NCBI GenBank assembly: GCA_021521415.1
Contig: JAIQDT010010111.1
Location: forward strand, 1-64,000
Length of the DNA: 64,000 bases
Reading direction: 5' to 3'
From: Bidens hawaiensis
Lineage: Eukaryota; Streptophyta; Magnoliopsida; Asterales; Asteraceae
Shown here: positions 42,898-54,079 of the stretch, one piece after another
Position numbering within the stretch: the first letter of the stretch is position 1
Layout: each line of letters starts with the position of its first letter
Notes under the pieces: model-generated
What the model was told of the DNA's origin: nothing
The model's database searches: none
What the model saw: only the letters and a program-made list of their open reading frames with translations
Position numbers and translations under genes: made by a program

Positions 42898-43503
42898 GTG
42901 AGTCTCACAGCCCCTATTTTCACTGTTTTTAAACTGTTTTCGGGGCGAGGGACACGTGTTTAAATTATGTTTTATCATGGTATATTTACAAGCAATGCAA
43001 ACGATTATCTGTTCATGGTGTTTATCTTGGTTTTCAATGAAAGTGCGCAAGTTTTAGACAGTGATCACTCGTCCGTGGAACTCTAAGGGTAGGGACTACT
43101 GTGTTTGATCAACCCACTCGTAGGGGTCGCACCTCTTTGCATAGACGAGTGCCTAGTATGGTCATGGGGTAGTACTACTGGTAAAGCCCGCTCGTAGGGG
43201 TCGCACCTCTTTGCACGGACGAGCGCCTAGTTTTCCGAGCACAACGTCCGCGCGTAACCCGCGGGACGGTATTGTTTTAGCTCGTAGTGGCAGCGCCACT
43301 TTGCATAGACGAGCCCGGTTTTCAGAAATGTCCGCGCGTAACCCGCGGGACGGTTTTACCAAGCATATGTTTTAATGGTGTTATCAGAAATATGTTTCAA
43401 TATGGTTTTATCAAGGATATGATGCAATACGATTTATCAAGTCGCCAAAACTTGTGAACTCACTCAGTTTATACTGATTCAAATGTTTTTACGTGTCTTT
43501 CAG
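42898..43503 (+). promoter_or_regulatory. Putative leader intron inside the LTR
   Basis: The interval opens with CAG|GTGAGT (42895-42903), has a branch-like TACTGAT near 43472 and a pyrimidine-rich GTTTTTACGTGTCTTTCAG ending at 43503. Another donor-like GTAAGC lies upstream at 42711. The hairpin ladder is wholly inside. Intron status is inferred from consensus only. Confidence 0.5.
43115..43351 (+). repeat. Three-copy covarying hairpin ladder, 5' LTR
   Basis: Copies at 43115-43151, 43189-43225 and 43280-43314. Outer stems are CACTCGT/ACGAGTG, CGCTCGT/ACGAGCG and GCTCGT/ACGAGC. Inner stems are AGGGGT/ACCTCT (twice) and AGTGGC/GCCACT. Between and after them GTCCGCG...CGCGGGAC hairpins occur twice (about 43248-43266 and 43330-43350). 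Paired changes keep both stems in all copies. Confidence 0.85.
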
Positions 43504-43828
43504 GTGATAATTAGTAGCGCAAGGAGTCACACTTAGAGCACTTCACGCAGAACATCTATAAAAAATGGTTTTTGGAAGATTTTAGTTCTATCCCTTCCTC
43601 ACGCGCGGTTGTTCTCGCCGTGTAAGGGGATATGGCGCGGAAATCTTCAACGTTTTTCATATGTGGATGTTTTTATATGTAATCCTAAACAATGTAATGT
43701 ATTTTGTACTAGACATTTCATGCGTAATGGAAAATGTATTTGAATGTTTGCAATGACCCGTGCTTGATTATCAATTCCCACTCGCGCGCGCCCGGCTGTT
43801 TCCGCCGTTAGGGCCGGGTGTGACAGAT

Positions 43829-43840
43829 TGGTATCAGAGC
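43829..43840 (+). other. Primer binding site (initiator Met-tRNA)
   Basis: TGGTATCAGAGC, three bases after the LTR end. Confidence 0.93.
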
Positions 43841-44063
43841 ACTGGTTATAGCGAACTAGGAAAGAAGTTTTAACCTAGACTATAACCGTAGGGGAATCGC
43901 ATGAAATATTTTGCAAAGAAAATATTTTCAAAAGGAAAAACCACACACACACTTAGGAACACGGGTCACACAATGTCTAGTGAACTAAGGATAAGAACAT
44001 TATGTGCTCAGGGTACATGCGCTAAGTTTGATATATTTTCGTTCTCTTTTAAGAAAAACGAGA

Positions 44064-45720
44064 ATGCCTCCAACCAGAGCCAAGGGAATTACCATGACAC
44101 CCGAGGAACTCGCAGAAATAATCGCACAGGCGATCGCAACGCATGAGTCCAGCAAGGCCGAATCAAGTCAGGGTCGTCAAGAGACCGAAACCCCAGAACC
44201 CGAATCAGGAGCTTTGGACAAAGGATGCTCCTATAAGACATTTATGGCCTGTAAGCCTTGGCCATTCAAGGGCACCGAAGGGGCCATTGGGCTCTACAAC
44301 TGGATCGACAAAATGGAGACAGTTCTCTCCATTAGCGGGTGTAGTGAGAATCAAAAGGTCCTTTACGCGACCTGCATGTTTCAAGAAGCGGCCTCGTCTT
44401 GGTGGAAGCTTCAAGTGAAAACATTGGGACGAGAAGTTGCTCTCCACAAGACCTGGGAGGAGCTGAAGGAAATGATGATGAAAAAGTTCTGCTCTCGCGC
44501 CGAAATTCAGAGTCTACAGCAGGAATTTTGGAACCACACCATGATAGGAACTGATATCGACGCCTACAACAACCGATTCAATGAACTTTGCCAGATGGTG
44601 CCGGATATGGCGAACACGGAGGAGAAAAAGATAGAGAGGTATATTTTTGGGTTACCCCATGTTATCAGGGTTCCGCTCAATGCCGCAGCGCCTCCAACCT
44701 TTGATGAGGCAGTGGCGCGGGCCATCACTCTTACAAGAGATACGGTCCGTGCGGGCATGTTTACCTCACGCGGGAACGAGCAGCGAACCTCTGACCCCAA
44801 GAGAAAATGGAACTCTCACCACCGAGGGTCCGACTCCAAGCAACCACCATTCAAGAAACAGGAGAGCGTAAGGGCTTACGCGATACAAGCCTTGGAGCCA
44901 CCACGAAGAGGGTACAATGGGCCTCGCCCATGGTGCAGCAGATGCAAGTATCACCACGAGGGTGAATGCGCAAGCATCGTATGCGCCAAATGTAGCAGAC
45001 CAGGGCACAAGGCGATAAACTGCCAGAAGGAAGCTGGAGTAAACGACAACTGCTACACATGCGGGAAGCCAGGACATTTCAGTCGGGATTGCCCACAAAA
45101 GAGAAACCAAGCTCGCGGGAGAGCCTTTGTGATCGGCGCGGGCGAATCAAAAGAAGAACCGAATGTGGTAACCGGTACGTTTCTACTTAACGACCATTTT
45201 GCATCTGTCTTATTTGATACTGGCGCTGACCTAAGTTTCATATCCACTGAGTTTAAAAACTCCCTACGCCTAGCAACCAGTAGGCTAGACACGCCTTATA
45301 CTATAGAACTAGCCAATGGTAGGCAGATACGCGCGAACGAGAGGACTGAGCAATGTGTATTGGTCATGGGAGGTCACGGATTCAATATTAACTTATTGCC
45401 AATAGACTTGGGAAGCTTTGACATTGTGGTAGGTATGGATTGGTTAGTCGAGAACCACGCGGAAGTTATTTGCCATGAGAAGCAGGTTCGGATTCCACTG
45501 TTGAGCGGAGAAACCTTAGTAATTCAAGGGGAAAGAAGTGGAGTTGCGATAAAACTCATTTCGTGTCTAAAGGCGCGCAAGTGCCTGAGGAAAGGATGCT
45601 ACGCCTTCCTGGCGCACGTAGTAGAGAAGAAAGGAGATGAGCGAAAGATTGAAGACTTACCAGTGGTGCGCGAATTTCCAGAAGTTTTCCCTGAAGATTT
45701 GCCCGGATTACCGCCACCCG
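44064..45720 (+). CDS. Gypsy gag - protease
   Basis: I chose the ATG at 44064 ([20 protein letters not shown]); an upstream in-frame ATG at 44004 lies in leader-like sequence. Residues about 60-230 form the retrotransposon gag domain ([33 protein letters not shown]). Two CCHC zinc knuckles follow: [14 protein letters not shown] and [14 protein letters not shown]. The aspartic protease has [10 protein letters not shown] at about residue 385 and VVGMDWL later. Gag forms the particle and binds RNA; protease matures it. The frame runs on to 45842, but after about 45715 its sequence is out of register with RT, so a single-base change lies in the CCGCCACCCGCGAC tract. Confidence 0.92.
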
Positions 45721-46834
45721 CGACAAGTCGAGTTTCGAATCGACTTGGTTCCAGGAGCTGCACCAGTAGCTCGAGCACCTTATCGACTAGCTCCATCCGA
45801 GATGCAAGAGCTATCCAATCAGTTGCAGGAACTATTGGATAAGGGTTTCATACGCCCAAGCTTTTCACCCTGGGGAGCTCCAGTACTTTTTGTAAAGAAG
45901 AAGGATGGTTCATTTAGAATGTGTATTGACTACAGGGAACTGAACAAGCTGACAGTCAAGAATCGGTACCCCTTACCGAGGATTGACGACTTATTTGATC
46001 AGTTGCAGGGATCCAGTTATTACTCGAAGATAGATCTACGGTCAGGTTACCACCAACTTAGGGTCCATGAGGAAGACGTGCCGAAGACAGCCTTCCGAAC
46101 TAGATACGGCCATTATGAGTTCTTACTGATGCCTTTCGGGCTAACAAATGCGCCGGCTGTATTCATGGATCTGATGAACCGTGTGTGCAAACCATACTTG
46201 GATAAGTTTGTGATTGTGTTTATAGATGATATTCTGGTTTACTCCCGAACCAGAGCTGAGCATGAACAACATCTGAGATTAATTTTGGAAATGCTGAAGA
46301 AAGAAAAGTTGTATGCAAAGTTTTCTAAATGTGAGTTTTGGCTTAGAGAGGTTCACTTTCTCGGTCACGTTTTAAACGAGAAAGGAATACACGTCGATCC
46401 TTCCAAGGTCAAAGCCATCGAGAATTGGGAAACGCCAAAAACACCAACTGAGGTGAGGCAGTTCCTAGGACTAGCTGGCTACTATCGACGTTTCATTGAG
46501 AACTTCTCCAAGATAGCTTTACCTCTGACTGCGCTAACTCAGAAAGATAAGAAGTTTGATTGGGGCGAAAACCAGGAAGCAGCGTTTCAAATGTTAAAGC
46601 AAAAGTTATGTAGTGCGCCAATTTTGTCGCTACCCGAGGGGACGGACGACATCGTCGTCTACTGCGACGCTTCACATCAAGGACTCGGATGTGTCCTTAT
46701 GCAGAGAAACAAAGTCATAGCGTATGCCTCTCGTCAACTCAAGGTCAATGAAAGGAATTATACAACGCATGATCTGGAACTTGGAGCAGTTGTTTTCGCG
46801 CTAAAGATTTGGCGCCATTATCTTTATGGTAAAA
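45721..46834 (+). CDS. Gypsy reverse transcriptase - RNase H, out of frame with gag
   Basis: An open segment in the next frame. It starts [29 protein letters not shown], then [25 protein letters not shown], the catalytic FIDDILVY box, [11 protein letters not shown], and RNase H with [17 protein letters not shown] and [19 protein letters not shown]. It ends prematurely at 46842 because of a one-base loss near 46830 in YLYGK..., after which the expected [10 protein letters not shown] resumes in another frame. All catalytic residues I can see are present. Confidence 0.92.
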
Positions 46835-48506
46835 GTGTTTGATTTTTACGGATCACAAGAGCCTTCAACATATATTTGATCAAAAGGATTTAAACATGAG
46901 GCAACGAAGATGGGTTGAATTATTGAGTGATTATGATTGCGAAATAAAGTATCATCCTGGAAAGGCGAATGTGGTAGCAGACGCTTTAAGTAGGAAAGAG
47001 CGAGCAAAGACGCTACGAGTTAAGGCTCTAAGATTGACCATTCGCGCAGACCTCACTACCCGCATCCGAGAAGCTCAACAAGAAGCCTTGAAACCCGAGT
47101 TTGTCAAGAACGAATCCCTTGGGGGTATGATTAAGAATTTGGAGCTCAAAGAGAACGACACTCGATATTTTGCTAACCGCATATGGGTCTCTCTCAAGGG
47201 AGGATTGCGCGAGCAAGTGTTAAGCGAAGCTCACAAAGCGCGGTATTCCGTACATCCTGGCGCAGACAAGATGTACCAAGATGTTAAAGCGTTGTATTGG
47301 TGGCCCAATCTTAAGGGCGACATCGCGACGTATGTCAGTAAGTGCCTGACGTGTTCGAAGGTGAAGGCTGAATACCAGAAACCGTCGGGGTTGCTTCAAC
47401 AGCCAGAAATTCCCATGTGGAAGTGGGAACAAATCTCCATGGACTTCATTACCAAACTGCCAAGGACACCTGGGGGTTACAACACGATTTGGGTTATTGT
47501 AGACCGGCTAACTAAGTCAGCACACTTCCTGCCGATCAAGGAAACCGATAACATGGAAAAGTTAGCCCGATTGTATATTCGAGAAGTAGTTTCAAAACAC
47601 GGAGTTCCGGTATCCATCATTTCTGATAGCGATAGTCGTTTCACCTCAAGATTTTGGAGATCGCTACAAGGGGCTTTAGGTACTCGTCTTGACATGAGTA
47701 CGGCTTATCATCCCCAAACAGATGGACAAAGCGAGCGAACCATTCAAACATTAGAAGATATGTTGCGCGCGTGCGCAATCGATTTCGGGGGTAGCTGGGA
47801 CACTCATCTCCCATTGGTTGAATTTTCATACAATAACAGTTATCACACAAGCCTCAAGGCTGCGCCATTTGAAGCCTTGTATGGGCGCAAGTGTAGGTCC
47901 CCACTGTGTTGGGCTGAAGTGGGTGACAAGCAAATGACTGGTCCAGAATTGATCCAAGAAACGACGGACAAAATTTTCCAGATACGGGATCGCCTTAAGG
48001 CAGCGCGCGACAGACAGAAAAGCTATGCAGATGTGAGAAGAAAACCGTTGGAATTTCAAGTAGGGGATAGAGTACTCTTGAAAGTCTCTCCATGGAAGGG
48101 AGTCCCCCGTTTCGGCAAGCGAGGAAAGTTAAATCCGCGATACATCGGACCATTTGAGATCCTGGAAAGGATCGGTCCAGTTGCTTATAAACTCCGTTTA
48201 CCCGCCGAACTTAGTGGAGTTCACGACACGTTTCATGTATCCAACCTCAAGAAGTGCTTATCTGATGAAACGTTAATTTTACCATTGGACGAGGTTCATA
48301 TCGACAAACAGCTACACTTCGTGGAAGAGCCTATAGCAGTAACCGATTGGAAAGAACAAAAGTTGCGAAGAAGCCGAATCAAGTTAGTAAAGGTTCAATG
48401 GAACTCAAAGCGTGGACCTGAATTCACTTGGGAAAGAAAAGACCAAATGCGCAAAAAGTACCCATACCTCTTCCAAAGAATAGCTCCTACCAGCGACACC
48501 TCCTAA
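46835..48506 (+). CDS. Gypsy RNase H end - integrase - chromodomain-like end
   Basis: 555 codons. It begins with the last part of RNase H ([21 protein letters not shown]), then the zinc site of integrase ([11 protein letters not shown]...CLTCSKVK), the core with [22 protein letters not shown] and [13 protein letters not shown] (DD35E), the [16 protein letters not shown] region and a chromodomain-like tail ending [18 protein letters not shown] and the stop at 48504. Integrase joins the cDNA to chromatin; in this clade the chromodomain is thought to guide it. The initial ATG is not a real start. Confidence 0.92.
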
Positions 48507-48540
48507 ATTTCGGGACGAAATTCTTCTAACGGGGGGAGAA
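48506..48540 (+). other. Pre-tract hairpin and polypurine tract
   Basis: Stem AATTTCG (48506-48512) / CGAAATT (48516-48522), overlapping the last base of the pol stop, then TCTTCTAACGGGGGGAGAA and the LTR start. The equivalent hairpin in the truncated element at 5251-5268 has two changed base pairs. Confidence 0.8.
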
Positions 48541-48610
48541 TGTGACACCCGGTAATTTCCCAATCCCATAAACCAAGTAATCAACCTAATTATTAGGTGA
48601 TTGTGAATAT

Positions 48611-49105
48611 TATGCGCGCCATGTTATGATCAGCGCGGTCATATGTTATATGCGCCATACGATGCGCACCATGTTATGATCAGCGCGGTCATATGTTATA
48701 TGCGCCATGCGCTGATGCGATGCGCGCCATGTTATGATCAGCGCGGTCATATGTTATATGCGCCATACGATGCGCGCCATGTTATGATCAGCGCGGTCAT
48801 ATGTTATATGCGCCATGCGCTGATGCGATGCGCGCCATGTTAGGATCAGCGCGGGCATAGGTTATATGCGCCATGCGCTGATGCGATGCGTGCCATGTTA
48901 TGATCAGCGCGGTCATATGTTATATGCGCCATACGATGCGCGCCATGTTATGATCAGCGCGGTCATATGTTATATGCGCCATGCGCTGATGCGATGCGCG
49001 CCATGTTAGGATCAGCGCGGGCATAGGTTATATGCGCCATGCGCTGATGCGATGCGCGCCATGTTAGGATCAGCGCGGGCATAGGTTATATGCGCCACGC
49101 GCACA
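48611..49105. repeat. Tandem array of 50- and 58-bp units, 3' LTR
   Basis: Same array as at 41166-41660 with the same number of units, so it has not expanded or shrunk since insertion. Confidence 0.88.
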
Positions 49106-50559
49106 GGTTTTTGTTGTGTTTTCATGACAACTTAATTTTATGTCGTTTCTGTCTAATGGGTTGCATACCTCTTCAATAATCAAATCATTTGTGCGCGTGC
49201 GGAAAGGGAACTAACCTCCCCGCATGGCGGGAACATTGAGAGCTAGCTTGTGTGAAGCTCCAAGATGGAATTGACTTCAACATAACTGATCACTATGTTG
49301 AAATACCAAGACCTCATGGAGAATCTACAAATGAAACTCAACGTCCCTGACTACGAGAAGGTTACGCACCTACCCGCATCAAATAAAAGGGAGTTATATG
49401 CGACACCTGCGGGAAGAATCCTCGCGGGACACCTTAAAACTAAACCCTTTACGCATGAACGTCTGCACAGAAACCAACCACCTTCTCGCTTAAATCCAAA
49501 AGTTCACCCTGTTAATAAACTCTGAGAACACTGGTTCCAGCAGAGCCAGATGGACCCGCAGGATTCCTTATAAGGACGCCTGCGCAGTGATACGCGCAGG
49601 ATTCGTTACAAGGACGCTTGCGCGAAGACCAACTGGAGCCGCCGGACCCACAACGTTCAAAGAAATGGCCTTCACGCAGAAGGCTATACGCGCAAGGCTA
49701 CACGCACAAAACATTTAGTCTATTCTTCAGATGAAAGGGGATTACCCCCGCCCAGAAAGAACCAGTTGCATGTTTCAGAGATTTTTACCTTTTGACTGCA
49801 CACTGACAACAGTACCAGGAAAAGTATACTGTAACACGAAATGTCAGCTGTCAGCCGCACCTACTCTCACCAACCACAGTCCTGCATGTACTGTCAAATC
49901 CATCAGAATTTTTATAACCACTTCTTGTAATATAAATAATAATAAACCCCATACCTTGTCATCATTACACCCAATATAAATAAGATTTCAATCCCCTAAA
50001 TCAAGGGATTGTGTTCCCTTGAATTTGCCTATAAATAAGTATCAATTCTTGAATAAAAATATCACACAAACACACTTCAAACTCCTCTCTTAAACCTGTA
50101 ATTCTGCACTAACCATCTCCCGAGCATCCGTTTCCAGTTCCGTTTCCATCGCTAGGTAAGCCGAAACTTTGGTCTTGAGATTTACTTTCCTGACCAACCC
50201 TTATATTCTTCGATTTCTTGATCTTAATATACATATTTCTTGTTATTTAAACATATTCTAGACTTCCAATTTCGAGGCTAACATCAGGAAACCCGAAACT
50301 CGTTTAATCTCTCTCTAAACCATCACTTAACAAGAATCACAGGTGAGTCTCACAGCCCCTATTTTCACTGTTTTTAAACTGTTTTCGGGGCGAGGGACAC
50401 GTGTTTAAATTATGTTTTATCATGGTATATTTACAAGCAATGCAAACGATTATCTGTTCATGGTGTTTATCTTGGTTTTCAATGAAAGTGCGCAAGTTTT
50501 AGACAGTGATCACTCGTCCGTGGAACTCTAAGGGTAGGGACTACTGTGTTTGATCAACC

Positions 50560-50796
50560 CACTCGTAGGGGTCGCACCTCTTTGCATAGACGAGTGCCTA
50601 GTATGGTCATGGGGTAGTACTACTGGTAAAGCCCGCTCGTAGGGGTCGCACCTCTTTGCACGGACGAGCGCCTAGTTTTCCGAGCACAACGTCCGCGCGT
50701 AACCCGCGGGACGGTATTGTTTTAGCTCGTAGTGGCAGCGCCACTTTGCATAGACGAGCCCGGTTTTCAGAAATGTCCGCGCGTAACCCGCGGGAT
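50560..50796 (+). repeat. Three-copy covarying hairpin ladder, 3' LTR
   Basis: Counterpart of 43115-43351. One difference (GGGACGG to GGGATGG near 50795) falls in the last GTCC-type hairpin. Confidence 0.85.
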
Positions 50797-51270
50797 GGTT
50801 TTACCAAGCATATGTTTTAATGGTGTTATCAGAAATATGTTTCAATATGGTTTTATCAAGGATATGATGCAATACGATTTATCAAGTCGCCAAAACTTGT
50901 GAACTCACTCAGTTTATACTGATTCAAATGTTTTTACGTGTCTTTCAGGTGATAATTAGTAGCGCAAGGAGTCACACTTAGAGCACTTCACGCAGAACAT
51001 CTATAAAAAATGGTTTTTGGAAGATTTTAGTTCTATCCCTTCCTCACGCGCGGTTGTTCTCGCCGTGTAAGGGGATATGGCGCGGAAATCTTCAACGTTT
51101 TTCATATGTGGATGTTTTTATATGTAATCCTAAACAATGTAATGTATTTTGTACTAGACATTTCATGCGCAATGGAAAATGTATTTGAATGTTTGCAATG
51201 ACCCGTGCTTGATTATCAATTCCCACTCGCGCGCGCCCGGCTGTTTCCGCCGTTAGGGCCGGGTGTGACA

Positions 51271-51540
51271 TATTTTAAAAGCCAAAGTTTGCAGAAAAGG
51301 AGTTTGAGCACCAAAGTTAACCCACCAATTCTTAGGTTTCACAATACACATCCGTGTAATGCTTGTTAAAACCTCAAAAGGGCCACTCTTCATTGAAAAC
51401 ATTGCGTACTCATCAAGGACTCTGTTATGCTCATCATCATTAGGAAACAACCTTCAAAATCACTTCATCATTTCTTTTGAAATTTCGCCATTTCTATGTG
51501 GAGCAATTCTTTTTAGAATCCTCATTTAAACATGTATCAC
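51271..51540 (-). pseudogene. hAT transposase, dimerisation-domain fragment
   Basis: On the minus strand MFPNDDEHNRVLDEYAMFSM...PKNWWVNFGAQTPFLQTLAFK, the WW..FG..P.L..LA part of the hAT dimerisation domain. Further upstream text (RIAPHRNGEISKEMM-like with stops) continues it. It is interrupted by the gypsy element at the codons right after LAFKI and resumes at 41095. Several stops: long dead. Confidence 0.78.
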
Positions 51541-51616
51541 ATTAGTATCAACAACATTCAAGAGTCAAAACATAAGCACATAATATAAATCAAGCATATA
51601 GTTTAAAAGCATATAT

Positions 51617-52056
51617 TGTCACACCCCAAACTAGGATCTAGGCGTGTAACCCATTAGTTGGTATGTTGTTCCTTAGAACGGATCAAAAAAGAAACAACTA
51701 GAGTTCTTGGATCAGTCCGGACCACTAGCTAGCGGAAATCACTAGTAGTTAACGGAGATCTCCGATCTTGTGGTGTTTTGTTTATTACCGGAAGTAGAAA
51801 GTTGAGAAGAGTGGAAGAGAGTAGGTGAGAAGATAAGATATTACATTTGTTAAAAGGTTATGGAATGCATGGACATGCTTCATTATTTATAGTGAATCCA
51901 TGCCATGCTTCCTTATCATTAAGAATGACCAATGGGCTCAACATTACAAGGCCTCTGGCCCAAATGTACAAATAAACAAACCAACAAGCTAACTTGCATA
52001 CATCGTGATTAGTTCAAATAAATACAAAAGACTGATGTATAAAATGGGACCCTACA
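51617..52056 (-). repeat. LTR of an unclassified element
   Basis: The plus strand starts TGTCACACCCCAAACTAGG and ends TGGGACCCTACA. On the minus strand a purine tract AGACTAGAGGGATAT precedes TGTAGGGTCCC, which fits a 3' LTR of 440 bp. No partner LTR seen. Confidence 0.55.
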
Positions 52057-52099
52057 ATATCCCTCTAGTCTTTAGTGTTTAATCTGTTAACTTTTGTCA

Positions 52100-52490
52100 T
52101 CATTCGGTCTCGTATTCGAAGTCGTCCTCGCAGTTGAATAGTTGATTGTCAACATAATGATGTACAAACTTGTTGAATTTCGCAACTATCCCGTATGTGT
52201 TGTCCCAACGAACATCCTCAACTGTACCTAGTAAGGAATTGTACAGCTTCAAGAGATATTCTTTGTTGATTGCTGCAAGCTCATGTTCATTAAAGAAGGA
52301 GGTGGTGCATGTCTTCAAAATGAATTACCACTTCTCCGGTGTTGTTATCAAATTCCAAACAGATGAAATGCTCAAACAAGTTGCGCAAGAATGGTTCGCC
52401 ATGATAAATTGCCCTCCCGTCTTGTATGTAACAACTTGGGTTTTCGAATTATACTTTTACCCGATTTGGTTCGATGTTCGGGTTATTTTA
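52100..52490 (-). pseudogene. Unrecognised coding remnant next to an LTR
   Basis: A 72-codon minus frame (52318-52100; NEHELAAINKEYLLKLYNSL and VRWDNTYGIVAKFNKFVHHY) is preceded, in another frame, by readable text such as IQDGRAIYHGEPFLRNLFEH. The amino-acid mix looks like real protein but I do not recognise the family. It sits directly before the polypurine tract of the LTR at 51617-52056, where Copia pol or a captured host gene could lie. Confidence 0.35.
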
Positions 52491-53960
52491 TAAATATATT
52501 GCGTTTATCGATTTAAATTGATTATTTTATTAATATTTAATTATTTATAATTATATCTTTTATATTTTGACGTGTTTAACCCAAAACATAAAGTTTTATC
52601 CTTCTTTGTACCCATTCTCTAACTCCAGGGTGCTTTCTGCAAATATTGTTATAACCCATTTCACCAAATGGATACCCATAACCCAAATCCATAATCCATA
52701 CCCTTTTTCCCTAAACCGATTACAATTGAATATCTTGAGCCTTAATCCTCGGGCATAAATCAAAATTGATACTATAGGATCTCAATATACCTAAAACCGA
52801 CTCTGATTACTCGTTTAATTGTGAATTGGATTATTCTACATCATGGGCCAAGATCTAAACGAACCGACTAAGAACCCTAATCTCAATCCCTTATAAATGG
52901 GATGTTATGATACAAATGAATCTACACATACAACCCTTTAGCTGTCGCCTACAATTCCCCCAACCTTAATTGGATAATAGAAGCCTCCTTATACTCTGTT
53001 CGTCTTATTCCGTCGCAGGCCCTGTCTCGTTCCTTTACACCTTCAATTCGTCGTAATAAGAGGTAATTGATAACTGAATCTTGATCGTCACAGTTAGATT
53101 AAAAAAACCCTAACATTAATTTGATTATCAGTAATGAATCTTGATCCCCACACTTGAGGTTTACATTGTCCTCAATGTTAAAATATTTAAACAATTAATG
53201 AAAATTTGAGGGACGAGGTTGAAATTGACAATTTAACAATTTAAAAACTCGGGGCTCTAATGTGATGGTTCTACTAAATAATTATACAATTACACTTTTA
53301 ACATTCAAACTAATAAAAACAAAATAGATTATGAACTGAAATCACCTGATATCATCGACAATGGAATGGAACAATCGGCTTGCGAACTCTTGTAAACACT
53401 CGTGCACACTCGTCTCACCCAAATACCAAAACTGACAACCAATCCTGCAAAATCTCGAGACGTGTAGAAGCAAACTTCTAACAAGTGTAAGTATATGTCT
53501 TTTAAGAGTTATAAAAATGATTTAAAGTTAATTTTATTAAAACAATTACCAACCCGAATTAAATCGTTTCATAATAGTTTTTGTTAATCAAGTTAAAAAC
53601 ATTAAAATACCTAATTCACTTTCGTAGGAATCACGATTGTATTTAGCGTATGCAACAAGCACTTTACCCCCCCCCCCTCGGATAGCCCGGGTGGACGAGT
53701 GAGGTCTCGTGAGGGTTTATAGTGAATTACACCTACAAAGTTCCAAATACAAAAAAATTTATACGTACCTGGATTAACCACAACAAAAGGAACATGAAAG
53801 TACTCTGAGTAGCTTAACTGAAACTTAGTTTTTTTGAAAGAAAAAAAGCTTTATTAAACGTATCAAAATCCCAACTTTTTCCATGTGGTATCCCCACACT
53901 TAGCTTTAGCTATGATGGCACGCTTGAAATATAATTAGTAATAGAAAAAAATGCAAACTA
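52491..53960. other. Non-coding stretch, probably the decayed 3' part of the Athila-like element
   Basis: GATCCCCACACTTGAGGTTT (53143) and TATCCCCACACTTAGC (53889) are words I associate with non-coding parts of Athila-type elements. A CCCCCCCCCC run lies at 53667. A TATAAATGGG near 52892 and the leader-like text after it could be a promoter of unknown origin. No RT or integrase. Confidence 0.4.
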
Positions 53961-54079
53961 AAAATATACAAAATGTACAATTACCACCCTTTTGAAAATT
54001 TTATGACATTCAAGGTGGGCGTCTGGCCTGCTCCCGTGCAGCCTTCTCGTTACATGAACGCTCCTCAAGAGATTCCTCC

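Larger units (their letters stand above)
41096..43825 (+). repeat. 5' LTR of the gypsy element
   Basis: 2730 bp. In order: a 50/58-bp tandem array (41166-41660), a TATA box (42584), donor-like sites (42711, 42898), the three-copy hairpin ladder (43115-43351), an acceptor-like TTTCAG (43503), and a terminal hairpin region (CCCGGCTG...GCCGGG). Confidence 0.95.
41096..51270 (+). mobile_element. Complete young Ty3/gypsy chromovirus (Tekay-like)
   Basis: 2730-bp LTRs at 41096-43825 and 48541-51270, TGTGACACCCGG...CCGGGTGTGACA, and duplication TATTT on both sides (41091-41095, 51271-51275). Met-tRNA primer site at 43829, polypurine tract at 48531. I count about thirteen differences between the LTRs (roughly 99.5% identity), the youngest insertion here. 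Gag, protease, RT, RNase H, integrase and a chromodomain-like end follow in Ty3 order, broken by only two single-base frame changes. The target was a dead hAT transposase gene. Confidence 0.95.
48541..51270 (+). repeat. 3' LTR of the gypsy element
   Basis: Same length as the 5' LTR; positions correspond with an offset of 7445. Differences include the first array unit (GATGCGCACC) and T/C changes such as ACATTTAGTC. Confidence 0.95.

Noticed and set aside
53667..53678. Long C run, and another at 56403-56416, as functional tracts
   Set aside because: More likely replication or sequencing slippage; the second coincides with a frame change in a dead gag.
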